Part shown: positions 1 through 9,620 of the stretch, piece after piece
How positions within the stretch are numbered: position 1 is the stretch's first letter
Layout of the letters: each line of letters begins with the position of its first letter
From: Flavobacterium covae
GTDB taxonomy: Bacteria > Bacteroidota > Bacteroidia > Flavobacteriales > Flavobacteriaceae
Length of the DNA stretch: 64,000 nucleotides
Assembly: GCA_019565575.1 (NCBI GenBank)
Contig: CP067379.1
Coordinates: 868,001-932,000 of the forward strand
Direction: 5' to 3'
Translations under genes and position numbers: made by a program
The notes under the pieces: generated by a model
What the model saw: only the letters and a program-made list of their open reading frames with translations
Database searches by the model: none
What the model was told of the DNA's origin: nothing

Positions 1-65
1 ACCATTTATTACTAAAGTTTCAAACGATGAAGTCTTCCAAAGTCTTTATCTAATTATATATTCTT

Positions 66-834
66 TTAAGAAATAAGACAAAAAGAATCCTTATCATTCA
101 GAAAATTCAAACGCCTTCTTGTTTCCAAAAGTGCTTCTTTATCCAAAGTTACTAATTGCACTTCTGAAGTTTCAAAAGGTTCAACTATATAATTTCCTAG
201 ATAGTCAACCACTTGCGAATGTCCTACATATTCCAGTTGACTGCCATCAGTACCTATACGATTAACGCCTATCACATACGAAAGATTTTCTACCGCACGG
301 GCGCGCAATAAAATATCCCAAGCTTGTACTCTTGGTTTCGGCCAACTGGCTACATAAATGAGTACATCATAGTTTTCGACATTACGTGCGAATACTGGAA
401 AACGTAAATCGTAACAAATTTGGAGGCAGATTTTCCAGTCTTTGTATTCCACGATTACTTTTTCTTTACCCGCTGTAAAAACGGCTTCTTCTTTTGCCAA
501 AGTAAACAAGTGACGCTTGTTGTAATACTGCATACTCCCGTCAGGATGCACAAAAAGCATACGGTTGTAGTAATTCCCTTCTTCTTCAATCACCACACTT
601 CCTGTAATCGCACAGGCATTTTGTATAGCTAGTGTTTGCATCCATTGCACGGTCGCACCCGCCATGGTTTCGGCAACCGCAGAAGGATTCATAGTAAAAC
701 CCGTGGTAAACATTTCTGGCAACACGATTAAATCGGTAGCTTCTTGAATAGCATTGATTTTTTTCTTCTAAATGCTTTCGATTGGCTTGAGGATTTTCCC
801 AAACTAAATCAGATTGTATTATGGCGATTTTCAT
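66..834 (-). CDS. Omega-amidase / nitrilase-superfamily carbon-nitrogen hydrolase (one frameshift)
   Basis: The product belongs to the nitrilase superfamily, closest in layout to YafV-type omega-amidases that hydrolyse the amides of 2-oxo acids. The catalytic triad is visible: Glu in LPEMFTTGF, Lys in YYNKRHLF and Cys in LQICYDLRFP. I start at ATG 834 (MKIAIIQSDL); 840 is also possible. The reading frame changes in a run of seven T at 758-764. With six T the protein reads continuously from LEEK into INAIQEATDLIVLPEMF, giving about 255 residues, normal for the family. It starts right after the deacetylase stop, so it probably ends the same transcript. The family call is firm; the exact substrate is inferred. 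Confidence 0.85.
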
Positions 835-843
835 TTGCATCAC

Positions 844-1992
844 TTAAATTTCATTTGGTTGCATCCATTGTATTCCTGAACCTTTAAAATAATTCAGAAT
901 ATAAGGTACTGCTGATTGTGCTTTTTCATGAACATCGTGGAAAAGCAAAATCCCTCTTCGCCACAATAACATCAAACTTATTTGTCTGTCAGCCACTTCC
1001 CTAGCGGTGATATGTGTATTCCAATCTTGTGAATCGATATTCCACAAAACCACTTTAGACTGCGTAGCTCCCAAACTTTTAGCTAATTCTTCCGTTCTTT
1101 GACCATAAGGCGGACGAAAATATACGGGTTTATCAGAATTCAATTGTTGAATTAAATCACTGGTATACGTAAGTGACGTCTTCCATTCTGCTAATCTCTG
1201 GTGTGAAACATGCGTTTTCCATGCGATGCCAACAAATGTCCTTGATATAAATTTTGAATTTGTTTATCCGTCTGCATTCGTTTTTGTAAGGCGTCACCAA
1301 GAACAAAGAAAACACCTTTTTGATGTTGCTCATTGAGGACTTTAACCATCTTATCCGTATTCCCATTTTTTTAGCGTTGGCCCATCATCAAAGGTTAATA
1401 AGAATTGCTTTGCAGGCAAATTAAAACCATTGATTTCATTTTTTGCCATCAACCCTATTTCACTCGTAATTCTAGGGTACAAAGAGGCTAAACGACATTG
1501 CTCATACAGATATTTATCATAAAAATCCAAACTTGCTTGATACCACGCTTTCAAAGCAGAAGGCATTTTTACTTCTGGATGTATTTTAGCAACATCTTCC
1601 CATGTATTGATTTCATTTATTGCAATCAAATCTTGAAGCGAAGCTTTCGTTAACGCCTTAAAATTAGCTAGAATGATTTGCTTTGTTTTTGCTTCCCATT
1701 CCCGAACGGAAGTCACCGATACTTTTTTCAAATCAAGTTTTTGTTGCAATTCGGCTTCATTAAGTCCTTCATAAGCTTTAAATGCTTTTGAAAAAGCTAT
1801 CATTTCACACTTGGAGGCCACATCAAAATTATGCGCACTATGGATAGGATAGGGCCATAAAGCCCTATCTATTTTTGCAATTTTATCGGGTCCGTTACTT
1901 GCCAAACAAAAATTCGTGAGCAACAAGAATCCAATAACTATTGTTTTAGCAAGCTTATAAACGTTGTTGTACTCTGCTAATCGCTTTGTCAT
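844..1992 (-). CDS. Polysaccharide deacetylase (NodB/CE4 family) with long N-terminal region (two frameshifts)
   Basis: A secreted enzyme predicted to remove acyl groups from an envelope polysaccharide or peptidoglycan. Residues 1-32 look like a signal peptide (hydrophobic stretch ending FCLAS). About 170 residues without a recognised domain follow, then the CE4 motifs: LLTFDDGPT (catalytic and metal Asp), SHGKTH (metal His pair), RPPYG and ILLFHDVH. The frame changes twice: a seven-T run at 1366-1372 has one base too many and a four-T run at 1215-1218 has one too few. Correcting both gives one protein of about 383 residues. The 5' end overlaps the upstream TPR gene by 38 bases, so the true start may lie slightly downstream. 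Confidence 0.85.
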
Positions 1993-3117
1993 ACACTGGA
2001 TTTTGTTTATGTTGTTTGGCCAATTTATAATTCTCTAATGCTTCTTGTAAATGATGTTTCGCTTCATAAATACGAGCAATATTATAATAAGAACCAGCTT
2101 TCACCGTATTAGCCATAGCGCCATTAGCTAACGCAATGGCTTTACGATTGGCCCATAAAGCCTCCGCTTCTCTCCCTGATTTTTGAAATACCAATCCTAA
2201 ATTACCGTAAAACAATCCTTCTGAGGGATTTAATTCAATAGCATCTTGATAATAACCTATCGCAGTTTCATAATTTCCTGCATGGTATTGTTCTTCACCT
2301 CTTTTGTTAATTTGCTTTGCGGTTGCAACATCACTGGCAGAAACCATTGTTTGCTGTTCTGAAGGGCGGTATTCACGTAGTATTGAACGTACACCTTCCC
2401 AAGACGAAGCATCTCTGTAATCATTAATGTCAACTAAATTCCCATTTTCATCAATGATAAAAGGAATCCAAACGGTTCCTACTTTACCCGCTTGTGGCGT
2501 ATAGGTTTTGATTAAAGTATTTCCAATATACACATATACTTTTGCTCTACTAATGTTGGCCAAATTTGCATTATTTGCATTATCCTTATCCGAGAAATTA
2601 TGCACTGCATACACATACTTTTTACCTTGTAATTTCTTAGAAATAGTGATGGTTTCTGGGCCAAAACTGTCTGTGTCGTCCACGTCTAATTTGGCATTCA
2701 CCGCATCCATTTGGTAATAACACACGTATCCTCCTTGATAAGACAAGTGGGAGTCAATATCCAACGGTCGTTGTCCCCAACTTAACACAATACGCATTCC
2801 GTCTAATTCGGTCATAAACGGACTGATGGCATAGGTTAAACCTCCACAAGGACATTTAGAAACCAAAGTGGAATACCCTTCTTTTTAATAATAATGGTTA
2901 AGTCATTAGTATTTCGGAATTCCTCTGGAATCATCACTTTTCCAGCGGAATTGGTCATTCGTGTTAAGGAAGTTTCTCCATTTTTTTGAAAGATAACTTG
3001 AGCATTCGGAATCACTTTATCTTTTACCACGGCACTCAACACAAGAATTTCATTATTGTTTTGTGCTAAGAAAGTTTGAACAATAAAAAATAGAGCAATA
3101 CTTAAAATCTTTTTCAT
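1955..3117 (-). CDS. Secreted DUF2135/TPR-repeat protein (one frameshift)
   Basis: Starts with a signal peptide (MKKILSIALFFIVQTFLAQ). Next comes a short beta-rich carboxypeptidase-regulatory-like segment (ILVLSAVVKDKVIPNAQV), a DUF2135-like region (LDGMRIVLSWGQRPLDIDSHL) similar to E. coli YfaP, and at least three C-terminal TPR units (for example NKRGEEQYHAGNYETAIGYY). It is probably a periplasmic or surface scaffold. The frame breaks at the five-T run 2882-2886, which should be six; the corrected join reads TIIIKKEGYSTLVSKCPCGG. It precedes and overlaps the deacetylase gene, which suggests a shared envelope function, but the function itself is unknown. Confidence 0.75.
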
Positions 3118-3130
3118 GATTTATAACTGT

Positions 3131-3702
3131 TTAATTTGCTTTGTCTAATGTATTCCAAAATGCTAAGAAATCCTTTTTTACCTTTTCGGGCAAAGTCGAA
3201 AAATGAGCATCGTATTTTGTTTCAGTAAAATTATCTTCGGCGGTCACCCAAAGTTTGTAAGCCACATTCTTGTAAACAAGAACGCCCCAAACTTTTTGTA
3301 ATGGACTTTCAGGTCCTGCCTCTTTTCCTCAACTACCAATAACATTTCCGCGTTACCATCCTTATCGGCATCGCTATACATCATCCTATTATTGACAAAA
3401 GCCAAGGATTTATTTACGGGATGTGTAAATACGGTAGAAAAAGATTTGGTATAACCGTCTGGAGTTTTGGTGAATTTTTCGATAAAAAGTTCGTCGTTCG
3501 CAGCGCCAGATTTGTTTTTAGAAACTACCAAAACATTCTCGGTTCGTGTATCATTGATTCCTGTGGCAAACATTTTTCGGTCGCCCTGAAAAGGAAGGTC
3601 ATTCTTGGTCAAATTTTGTGTAAAAGCACTAACTACAGTGGTTACTTGTGCCTGAAAGGAATTCGTAATCCAGAGAGTAGCCAGTAAAAATAGTTTTTTC
3701 AT
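3131..3702 (-). CDS. Secreted protein of unknown function (one frameshift)
   Basis: I do not recognise this family. It has a clear signal peptide (MKKLFLLATLWITNSFQAQ). Its middle resembles proteins that integrate a measured value (NNRMMYSDADKDGNAEMLLVVEE), with an FG-GAP-like acidic segment DADKDGNAEM. The frame breaks at the four-T run 3323-3326, one base short. Corrected, it continues KVWGVLVYKNVAYKLWVTAEDN and ends FWNTLDKAN at 3131, about 190 residues in all. It lies 10 bases downstream of the lipoprotein gene at 3713 in the same direction and is probably cotranscribed with it. Confidence 0.6.
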
Positions 3703-3712
3703 TGTTTATTTT

Positions 3713-4411
3713 TTAGAACCCAAATTTAAGAATTTGTTGATCAAAAAGTTCCATAGGGTTTACTTTCTCAAAAGCTAGTTTCAAAGGCGCAAAATTTTTC
3801 ACTTCAGTTTCTGAGGGCATATCCTCTTTCATGGTATTTACTTGGGTCATTTCAATCTTACCAGTCATCACCTCATAATTAGCTATGGTTTGCCCTCCAG
3901 CCCCTGCATGAAAACTTTCCATTGACTTAAGAAATAATCCTCCATTTTCAAATTGAAAAATTATAGTGGTCGTACCTGAAGGTCCCAATCCCGAAAGCTC
4001 CATCATCAACTGATTTTCCTCTATAGATATGGTTTCGGAGTCATAAATTTTATATCCTTCATCACTATATTCAACAGGAAAGACGAGCTCTGACTGCTGG
4101 AACAACTGCCTTCCTTTTTCCTTATCACCCAAAAACACTAAGGTCTTTCTTGCCATAGTATCGTCTTCTATATTTCTGAGCACATAAGCATAATCTTTTA
4201 ACCCATCCTGATTCAAATCGCCATCACATTCGTACTGAATTTCAAAACCCTCAGGAATATACTCTTGAATGTCATTTTGAATTTGCGGAGGATTAGGGTT
4301 TTCTTTAGCTACTTTAGGTTGAGGCTTAGTAACCTCTGCAATGGGTTTATCGTTTTTACAGCTTCCTAGCAAAAAACAAAGCATAGAAATACTGAAAATA
4401 GTTTGTTTCAT
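3713..4411 (-). CDS. Putative lipoprotein of unknown function
   Basis: This is an intact 232-residue frame. The N-terminus has a lipoprotein signal peptide with lipobox LLGSC around residue 18, so the mature protein is probably lipid-anchored. Residues 60-80 contain an acidic calcium-loop-like stretch (CDGDLNQDGLKDYAYVL) typical of FG-GAP/dockerin-like proteins. A similar DxDxDG segment occurs in the neighbouring secreted protein at 3131-3702. No enzymatic motif is visible. It sits in a run of four small exported proteins (3131-5680) in the same direction with gaps of 10-25 bases, which suggests one operon. Confidence 0.7.
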   Translation of the reverse strand: MKQTIFSISMLCFLLGSCKNDKPIAEVTKPQPKVAKENPNPPQIQNDIQEYIPEGFEIQYECDGDLNQDGLKDYAYVLRNIEDDTMARKTLVFLGDKEKGRQLFQQSELVFPVEYSDEGYKIYDSETISIEENQLMMELSGLGPSGTTTIIFQFENGGLFLKSMESFHAGAGGQTIANYEVMTGKIEMTQVNTMKEDMPSETEVKNFAPLKLAFEKVNPMELFDQQILKFGF

Positions 4412-4429
4412 TGTTTAGCTATTTAAAGT

Positions 4430-5143
4430 TTACGGAAATAGGACTAAAATATCATTCCCTAAATCGTAAGCATACAAATCATCTTTTTCAGCATCATAAT
4501 ACAACCATTTAATTTTAGTCATTCTACCTTCAAAAGAAGTACCTAAACCAATAAGCGTATAGGTTTTGCCTTCACGTACTTGCTGTTCGATGGAATACTC
4601 TAACGCATCTCCTGCTTCGAGATGTGCCTTTAATAATTCATTATCTGAATTGGCCACATAATATTCGACCCAGGTATATAGTTGTTTCAAATATTCTTCA
4701 GAATATTCATTTTCATTAAACCAATGGTATTTGAACTCTTTCTTGTAAGTTTTACGAAACTGAGACAGTTTTCCTTCCTTTATTTTCTTAAAGGAAACCA
4801 ACCACTCCGCCAGCTCAGGTGTTTCACCATCACCTGCAATATAAATAGTGTCCATTTTCCAATGCACTTCTACTTTATCACCTCGAAGTAATGTTCTATC
4901 GTCGTTAGTATCATTGATAAAACTGTATATTTTAGCATTCTTTCTGAAATTTATCAGCTGGTAATCTCCATCATCATTATAACTAACAAATTCAAAAACA
5001 TCTGAAAATAACTTAGAAGTTTGTGTTTTATTTATCTTGGAGGATTGCTCTTGTGGTTCTTTTTGGAGTATAGCTGTGTTGTCCTTGCAACTGTACAAAC
5101 AAACAATCAACAAGGTTACGAATACATTTTTTAGAAATTGCAT
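4430..5143 (-). CDS. Putative lipoprotein of unknown function
   Basis: An intact 237-residue frame beginning MQFLKNVFVTLLIVCLYSC; the Cys after LYS is a plausible lipidation site. The body is hydrophilic and charged with no motif I can name. A segment around residues 85-100 (EVHWKMDTIYIAGDGE) looks like a small beta domain. The gene lies between another lipoprotein and a periplasmic thioredoxin-fold protein, all codirectional, so an envelope role is likely, but no specific function can be assigned. Confidence 0.65.
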   Translation of the reverse strand: MQFLKNVFVTLLIVCLYSCKDNTAILQKEPQEQSSKINKTQTSKLFSDVFEFVSYNDDGDYQLINFRKNAKIYSFINDTNDDRTLLRGDKVEVHWKMDTIYIAGDGETPELAEWLVSFKKIKEGKLSQFRKTYKKEFKYHWFNENEYSEEYLKQLYTWVEYYVANSDNELLKAHLEAGDALEYSIEQQVREGKTYTLIGLGTSFEGRMTKIKWLYYDAEKDDLYAYDLGNDILVLFP

Positions 5144-5167
5144 ATATTAGTTTAGTTTTTAGAGAGC

Positions 5168-5680
5168 TTAATTAGAAGCATTTGATGCTAAAAATGTCTT
5201 TACTTTTTCAAAGCTATAGCCCTTTCCTTCTTCTAAAGAACCTGTTTCTTGCACCTTAACCAATTTACCTGAAGCCTCTAAAATCATAAAAACGGGGTAA
5301 CCGTGTTTTTCTCCAGGATTGCCCTCATATTGACTAAAGAACTTTTCGTTTTTGTTCTTAGGAGACCAATTCAAATGATAATACAAATAATTAGCATCAA
5401 CTAGTTGTTTCAATGCCTTATTTTTATGGATAAAATCATTCAATCGTAAACACCAAATACACCAGTTTCCTCCAACTTGAATTAAGACTTTCTTGTGTTC
5501 TTTTTGGGCAATAGCCAGCAATTCTTTTACTTTAAGAGAGGCATCTTCCTCTTCATGATACGGTTTGGCTAAAACCACTTTTTCCTGTTCCACATTCTTT
5601 TTAGCTTCTGCTTTTTCATCGGTAGTTTGAGCGAAGTTAGCTTGACCCATTAAAAGCAAGCAAAGGATTAACTTTTTCAT
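5168..5680 (-). CDS. Periplasmic thioredoxin-fold protein with CIWC motif
   Basis: Intact, 170 residues. A signal peptide (MKKLILCLLLMGQANFAQ) precedes a thioredoxin-like domain with the redox motif GGNWCIWC; the cysteines are at about residues 74 and 77. The cis-Pro region is visible in KHGYPVFMIL. The fold resembles the thioredoxin_7/DUF255-like group that works as periplasmic reductants or disulfide carriers. It is probably the first gene of the small exported-protein run down to 3131. Its partner substrates are unknown. Confidence 0.8.
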   Translation of the reverse strand: MKKLILCLLLMGQANFAQTTDEKAEAKKNVEQEKVVLAKPYHEEEDASLKVKELLAIAQKEHKKVLIQVGGNWCIWCLRLNDFIHKNKALKQLVDANYLYYHLNWSPKNKNEKFFSQYEGNPGEKHGYPVFMILEASGKLVKVQETGSLEEGKGYSFEKVKTFLASNASN

Positions 5681-5716
5681 TTATAAAAAATTTTACGTGA
5701 ATATACTAAAAAAGAA

Positions 5717-5748
5717 AACCCTTTCAGTCAAGATAGGCCGAAAGGGTT
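5717..5748 (-). terminator. Rho-independent terminator of sdhCAB
   Basis: The arms AACCCTTTC (5717-5725) and GAAAGGGTT (5740-5748) pair perfectly around a 14-base loop. On the minus strand the hairpin is followed by a T-rich tract (TTTTCTTTTTT). It lies 20 bases beyond the sdhB stop codon. Confidence 0.8.
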
Positions 5749-5768
5749 ATAAACTTATGTTAAAGCGA

Positions 5769-6530
5769 TTATTTCAAACTCGCTTTTAAGTATTCACTGT
5801 TCATACGAGCGATATTTTCTAATGAAATACCTTTTGGACATTCGATTTCACAAGCACCTGTGTTTGTACAGTTACCGAATCCTTCTTCATCCATTTGACG
5901 TACCATATTTAATACACGTTGGGTAGCCTCAACTTTTCCTTGTGGTAACAAAGCATATTGAGAAACTTTTGCCCCTACGAATAACATCGCAGAACCATTT
6001 TTACAAGTTGCCACACAAGCACCACAACCAATACATGCCGCAGCTTCGAAAGCTTTGTCAGCATCTACTTTAGGTACAGGAATTGTATTTGCATCAATCG
6101 TGTTACCAGAAGTGTTTACAGAAACGAATCCACCCGCTTGTTGAATACGGTCAAAAGCTGTTCTGTCTACTACTAGGTCTTTGATTACAGGGAAGGCTTT
6201 ACTTCTCCATGGCTCTACATAAATTGTATCGCCATCGTTAAACATACGCATGTGTAACTGACATGTAGTAATTCCAGTGTCAGGGCCATGCGCACGACCA
6301 TTGATAAACATAGAACACATTCCGCAAATACCTTCGCGACAATCGTGGTCAAAAGCAATAGGCTCTTTCTTTTCAACGATTAATTGCTCGTTTAATTGGT
6401 CCATCATTTCTAAGAATGAACTGTCTGTAGATACATTGTTTAATGAGTAATCTACCATTTGTCCTTTGTCAGAAGCTTTTTTCTGACGCCAAACTTTTAA
6501 TTTTATATTGATGGTTTTCTTTGATGCCAT
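5769..6530 (-). CDS. sdhB: Succinate dehydrogenase/fumarate reductase iron-sulfur subunit
   Basis: Intact, 253 residues. This is the electron-transfer subunit that passes electrons from the SdhA flavin to the cytochrome b subunit. The [2Fe-2S] cysteines are C64, C69 and C72 ([10 protein letters not shown]), with a fourth in GITTCQLH. The two further clusters use [13 protein letters not shown] and [14 protein letters not shown]. It is the last gene of the minus-strand order sdhC-sdhA-sdhB and is followed by a strong hairpin terminator. The complex works in the TCA cycle and the respiratory chain at the inner membrane. Confidence 0.97.
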   Translation of the reverse strand: MASKKTINIKLKVWRQKKASDKGQMVDYSLNNVSTDSSFLEMMDQLNEQLIVEKKEPIAFDHDCREGICGMCSMFINGRAHGPDTGITTCQLHMRMFNDGDTIYVEPWRSKAFPVIKDLVVDRTAFDRIQQAGGFVSVNTSGNTIDANTIPVPKVDADKAFEAAACIGCGACVATCKNGSAMLFVGAKVSQYALLPQGKVEATQRVLNMVRQMDEEGFGNCTNTGACEIECPKGISLENIARMNSEYLKASLK

Positions 6531-6540
6531 AATTTTATTT

Positions 6541-6627
6541 TTTAAGTGATTAGTGACTAGTAAAAAGTGATTAGCACAATCTAAACTTCTATTTACTTTT
6601 CACTATTTACTTTTTACTATTTACTAC
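6541..6627. repeat. Imperfect inverted repeat between sdhA and sdhB
   Basis: The A/T-rich gap contains repeated short words. GTGATTAGTGACTAGTAAAAAG (6546-6567) and the complementary words TTTACTTTTCACTATTTAC and TTTTTACTATTTACT (6592-6624) can fold on each other. It could be a processing or stability hairpin that sets the SdhA to SdhB ratio, or simply local slippage expansion. Confidence 0.45.
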
Positions 6628-8633
6628 TTATAATTACGAGCTGCAATTTTAATGTATTCGTATTTCAACTCTTCCTTATGTAACACCGATTGGTTGATGT
6701 CTGCTCCTTGATATTCCCATGCGCCTACGAATGAGAAGTTTTCATCATCACGTAAGGTTTCTCCTTCCAGCATCTTGGTACTCTTCACGGAAGTGACCTC
6801 CACAAGATTCTTTACGTTGTAACGCATCCATTGCCATTAATTGACCTAACTCCATAAAGTCAGCTACACGTAATACTTTTTCTAGCTCCGTATTCATTTC
6901 ATCAGCAGCTCCTGGAACATACACATCAGCATAGAACTCTTTACGTAACGCGTCAATTTCAGCAATGGCTTCTGTTAAGCCTTGAGCATTACGTCCCATA
7001 CCTACTTTATTCCACATAATAAGTCCTAGTTTTTTATGGAAATAATCAACCGATTTAGAACCGTTATTATTTAAGAACGCATTGATTTGATCTCTAACAT
7101 TTTTCTCTGCTTCAACGAATTCAGGTAAATCAGTAGAAATCTTACCTGTACGAATTTCATCTGCTAAATAGTTAGAAACTGTATAAGGTAATACAAAATA
7201 GCCGTCTGCTAAACCTTGCATTAAAGCGGATGCTCCTAAACGGTTTGCTCCGTGGTCAGAGAAGTTAGCTTCACCTGCTACGAAACATCCAGGAATAGTA
7301 GACTGTAAGTTATAATCAACCCATACACCCCCCATAGTATAGTGTACTGCTGGGTAAATTTTCATTGGGGTTTCATAAGGATTTTCATCCGTAATTTTTT
7401 GGTACATGGTAAATAAGTTACCATATTTTTCTTCTAACCAAGCTTTCCCTAAAGTAATGATTTCTTCTTGAGAAGGATTATGATTTCCTTTTGCATAAGC
7501 AGCTTGTTTCCCTTTTGCAATTACTTCTGAAGCGAAATCTAAATAAACCCCTTCATTAGTGTCGTTAGCTTCGATACCAAAACCAGCATCACAACGCTCT
7601 TTTGCTGCACGAGAAGCTACGTCACGCGGTACTAAGTTACCAAACGCTGGGTATCTTCTTTCTAAGAAATAATCTCTATCTTCTTCTGCAATTTGAACGG
7701 GTTTTAATTTACCTTCACGGATAGCTTCTGCATCTTCTTTTTTCTTTGGAACCCAAATACGACCTGAGTTACGTAATGATTCTGACATTAACGTTAACTT
7801 CGATTGATTGGTTCCGTGTACTGGAATACAAGTAGGGTGAATTTGTACATAACAAGGGTTTGCAAAATAGGCTCCTTGTCTGTGGATTTTCCACGCTGCC
7901 GTTACGTTACTTCCCATCGCATTAGTAGATAAGAAATATACGTTACCGTATCCTCCCGATGCAATAATTACTGCGTGTGCTGAATGTCTTTCAATTTCAC
8001 CAGTAATTAAGTTACGAGCAATGATACCACGTGCTTTACCATCTACTTTTACTAATTCTAACATTTCGTGACGGTTGTACATTTTAACACGTCCTAAACC
8101 GATTTGACGAGATAAAGCAGAATAAGCTCCTAATAATAATTGTTGTCCTGTTTGACCCGCAGCATAGAATGTACGTTGTACTTGTGTACCTCCGAATGAA
8201 CGGTTGTCTAACATACCTCCGTATTCGCGAGCAAATGGAACTCCTTGTGCCACACATTGGTCGATGATATTACCTGAAACCTCAGCTAAACGGTGTACGT
8301 TAGCCTCACGAGCACGGTAATCTCCACCTTTGATCGTATCGTAGAATAAACGGTATACTGAGTCACCGTCATTTTGGTAATTTTTGCTGCATTCACCCCT
8401 CCTTGTGCTGCAATAGAGTGCGCACGACGTGGTGAATCTTGGAAACAAAATGCTTTTACATTATATCCCATTTCTCCTAATGAAGCAGCAGCCGAAGCAC
8501 CTGCTAAACCTGTACCAACCACGATAACATCGATTTTTGGACGGTTGTTTGGAGCAACTAATTTTAAATTATTTTTATGATTTGTCCATTTCTGAGAAAT
8601 GTGACCTTCAGGTATTTTAGAATCTAACTTCAT
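6624..8633 (-). CDS. sdhA: Succinate dehydrogenase/fumarate reductase flavoprotein subunit (two frameshifts)
   Basis: The FAD-binding subunit that oxidises succinate (or reduces fumarate). The dinucleotide-binding motif is [19 protein letters not shown]. The covalent FAD histidine is H72 in [11 protein letters not shown]. Further family signatures are HPTCIPVHG and a C-terminal [12 protein letters not shown]. The frame changes at the five-T run 8381-8385, one base short (corrected reading [15 protein letters not shown]). It changes again at 6767-6768, where CTGAAG is read as CTGGAAG (corrected reading [17 protein letters not shown]). The corrected length is about 669 residues, as in other Bacteroidota SdhA. 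Confidence 0.95.
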
Positions 8634-8652
8634 ATCTTATATAGTAAGCTGA

Positions 8653-9482
8653 TTATTTAACAAAGTGAATATAAACCGGAATTATAGCAAACAATAATGG
8701 AACGATGATTGCAAATAATTTTCCGAATGTTTTGATAGCTGGCGTGAATCCGTTGTTAACTCCTAACGATTGGAAAGCACTTTGGAATCCATGTAATAAG
8801 TGGAAAGCCAATACAGCCATAGCTAACACATATAAAATAGTAGCAATCAAACCAAAAGAAGGGTTTTTGAAGAACTCAATCGTGATTTTGTGTAAATCTT
8901 TGTAGCCTTCACCTACTTTGATGTTTGCCATTTTGTTGTAAATATCTTTCCCATTTTTGATTTCCATCCCTTGTTGCTCTAACAACATCTTGTCCGCTGG
9001 GAAAAACTGACCTGCTTGTGTACCAATGATGTAATCTGCTTTTTGCCCCATTTGTTCCACCGTAATGGTTTGTAATGGCATTTCAGAAAAGTGCATTTTA
9101 GCCCAAAAGTTTGCCATGTGTGTAATAATAAAAACTAAAATCAAGGTTCCTAAAACCGCCATGTTTCTTGAAGCTAAAGAACTGCTATTTTGAGGATTAC
9201 TCATAGCATAAGCTACAGGACGTGCTTTTTGTTTTGAATGGTTAACATAATCCCATCCACAGCATGGAACAAGATTGAAAAATAAGTTACATAAGAAAGT
9301 AATTTTACCGCTGGATTGGTAGTCATAAATAACGCATACTGATTAAACTGTAACGCATCGCCAAAGATTAGCTGTAAGTTACCCGCTAAATGACCAGCCA
9401 AAAACAAGCATAAAAATAAACCTGTAAGAGCCATCCAGTATTTTTTTGCAATAGATGACTTTAGAAGTGCAGATTTTGCCAT
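8653..9482 (-). CDS. sdhC: Succinate dehydrogenase cytochrome b subunit (one frameshift)
   Basis: The membrane anchor of the Bacteroidota-type complex II, a single fused diheme b subunit with five helices. Hydrophobic segments are visible at LTGLFLCLFLAGHLAGN, YVTYFSILFHAVDGIML, VLGTLILVFIITHMANFW, LIATILYVLAMAVLAFHLLH and LFAIIVPLLFAIIPVYI. Histidines in or near these helices are candidate heme ligands. The frame breaks at the five-T run 9226-9230, which should be six; the corrected join reads IQNKKARPVAYAMSNPQ. The corrected length is about 276 residues. It is the first gene of the operon. Confidence 0.93.
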
Positions 9483-9520
9483 AGTATTAGATTGATTGTA
9501 TAGTTTTATAAAAAATCAAG

Positions 9521-9551
9521 CAAAAATAAAGGAATTTAGGGGTAAATACAA
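9521..9551 (-). promoter_or_regulatory. Bacteroidota-type promoter of sdhCAB
   Basis: On the minus strand the -7 element TATTTTTG (9521-9528) matches TAnnTTTG. A TTG (9549-9551) lies 20 bases upstream as the -33 element. The start codon of sdhC is about 39 bases downstream. Confidence 0.65.
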
Positions 9552-9579
9552 CCCAGTAAATGTTATTTATAATGAATAT

Positions 9580-9609
9580 AAAAAGGAGGTTTTTAAAAAC
9601 CTCCTTTTT
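9580..9609 (-). terminator. Perfect palindromic terminator
   Basis: AAAAAGGAGG followed by its complement forms a 30-base perfect palindrome with T tracts on both strands. It lies 11 bases beyond the stop codon of the BNR-repeat gene and upstream of the sdh promoter, so it insulates the two minus-strand units. Confidence 0.85.
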
Positions 9610-9620
9610 AAAACAGTAAT

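Noticed and set aside
1157..1366. Separate small minus-strand gene inside the deacetylase region
   Set aside because: It is a shadow frame. The true protein crosses here in another frame between two homopolymer errors, and the shadow has no domain or start context.
6748..8448. Programmed ribosomal frameshifting as explanation for split genes such as sdhA, lepA and leuS
   Set aside because: The breaks occur in too many unrelated genes, with no shared slippery site plus structure, and need both plus and minus shifts. Sequencing error explains all of them.
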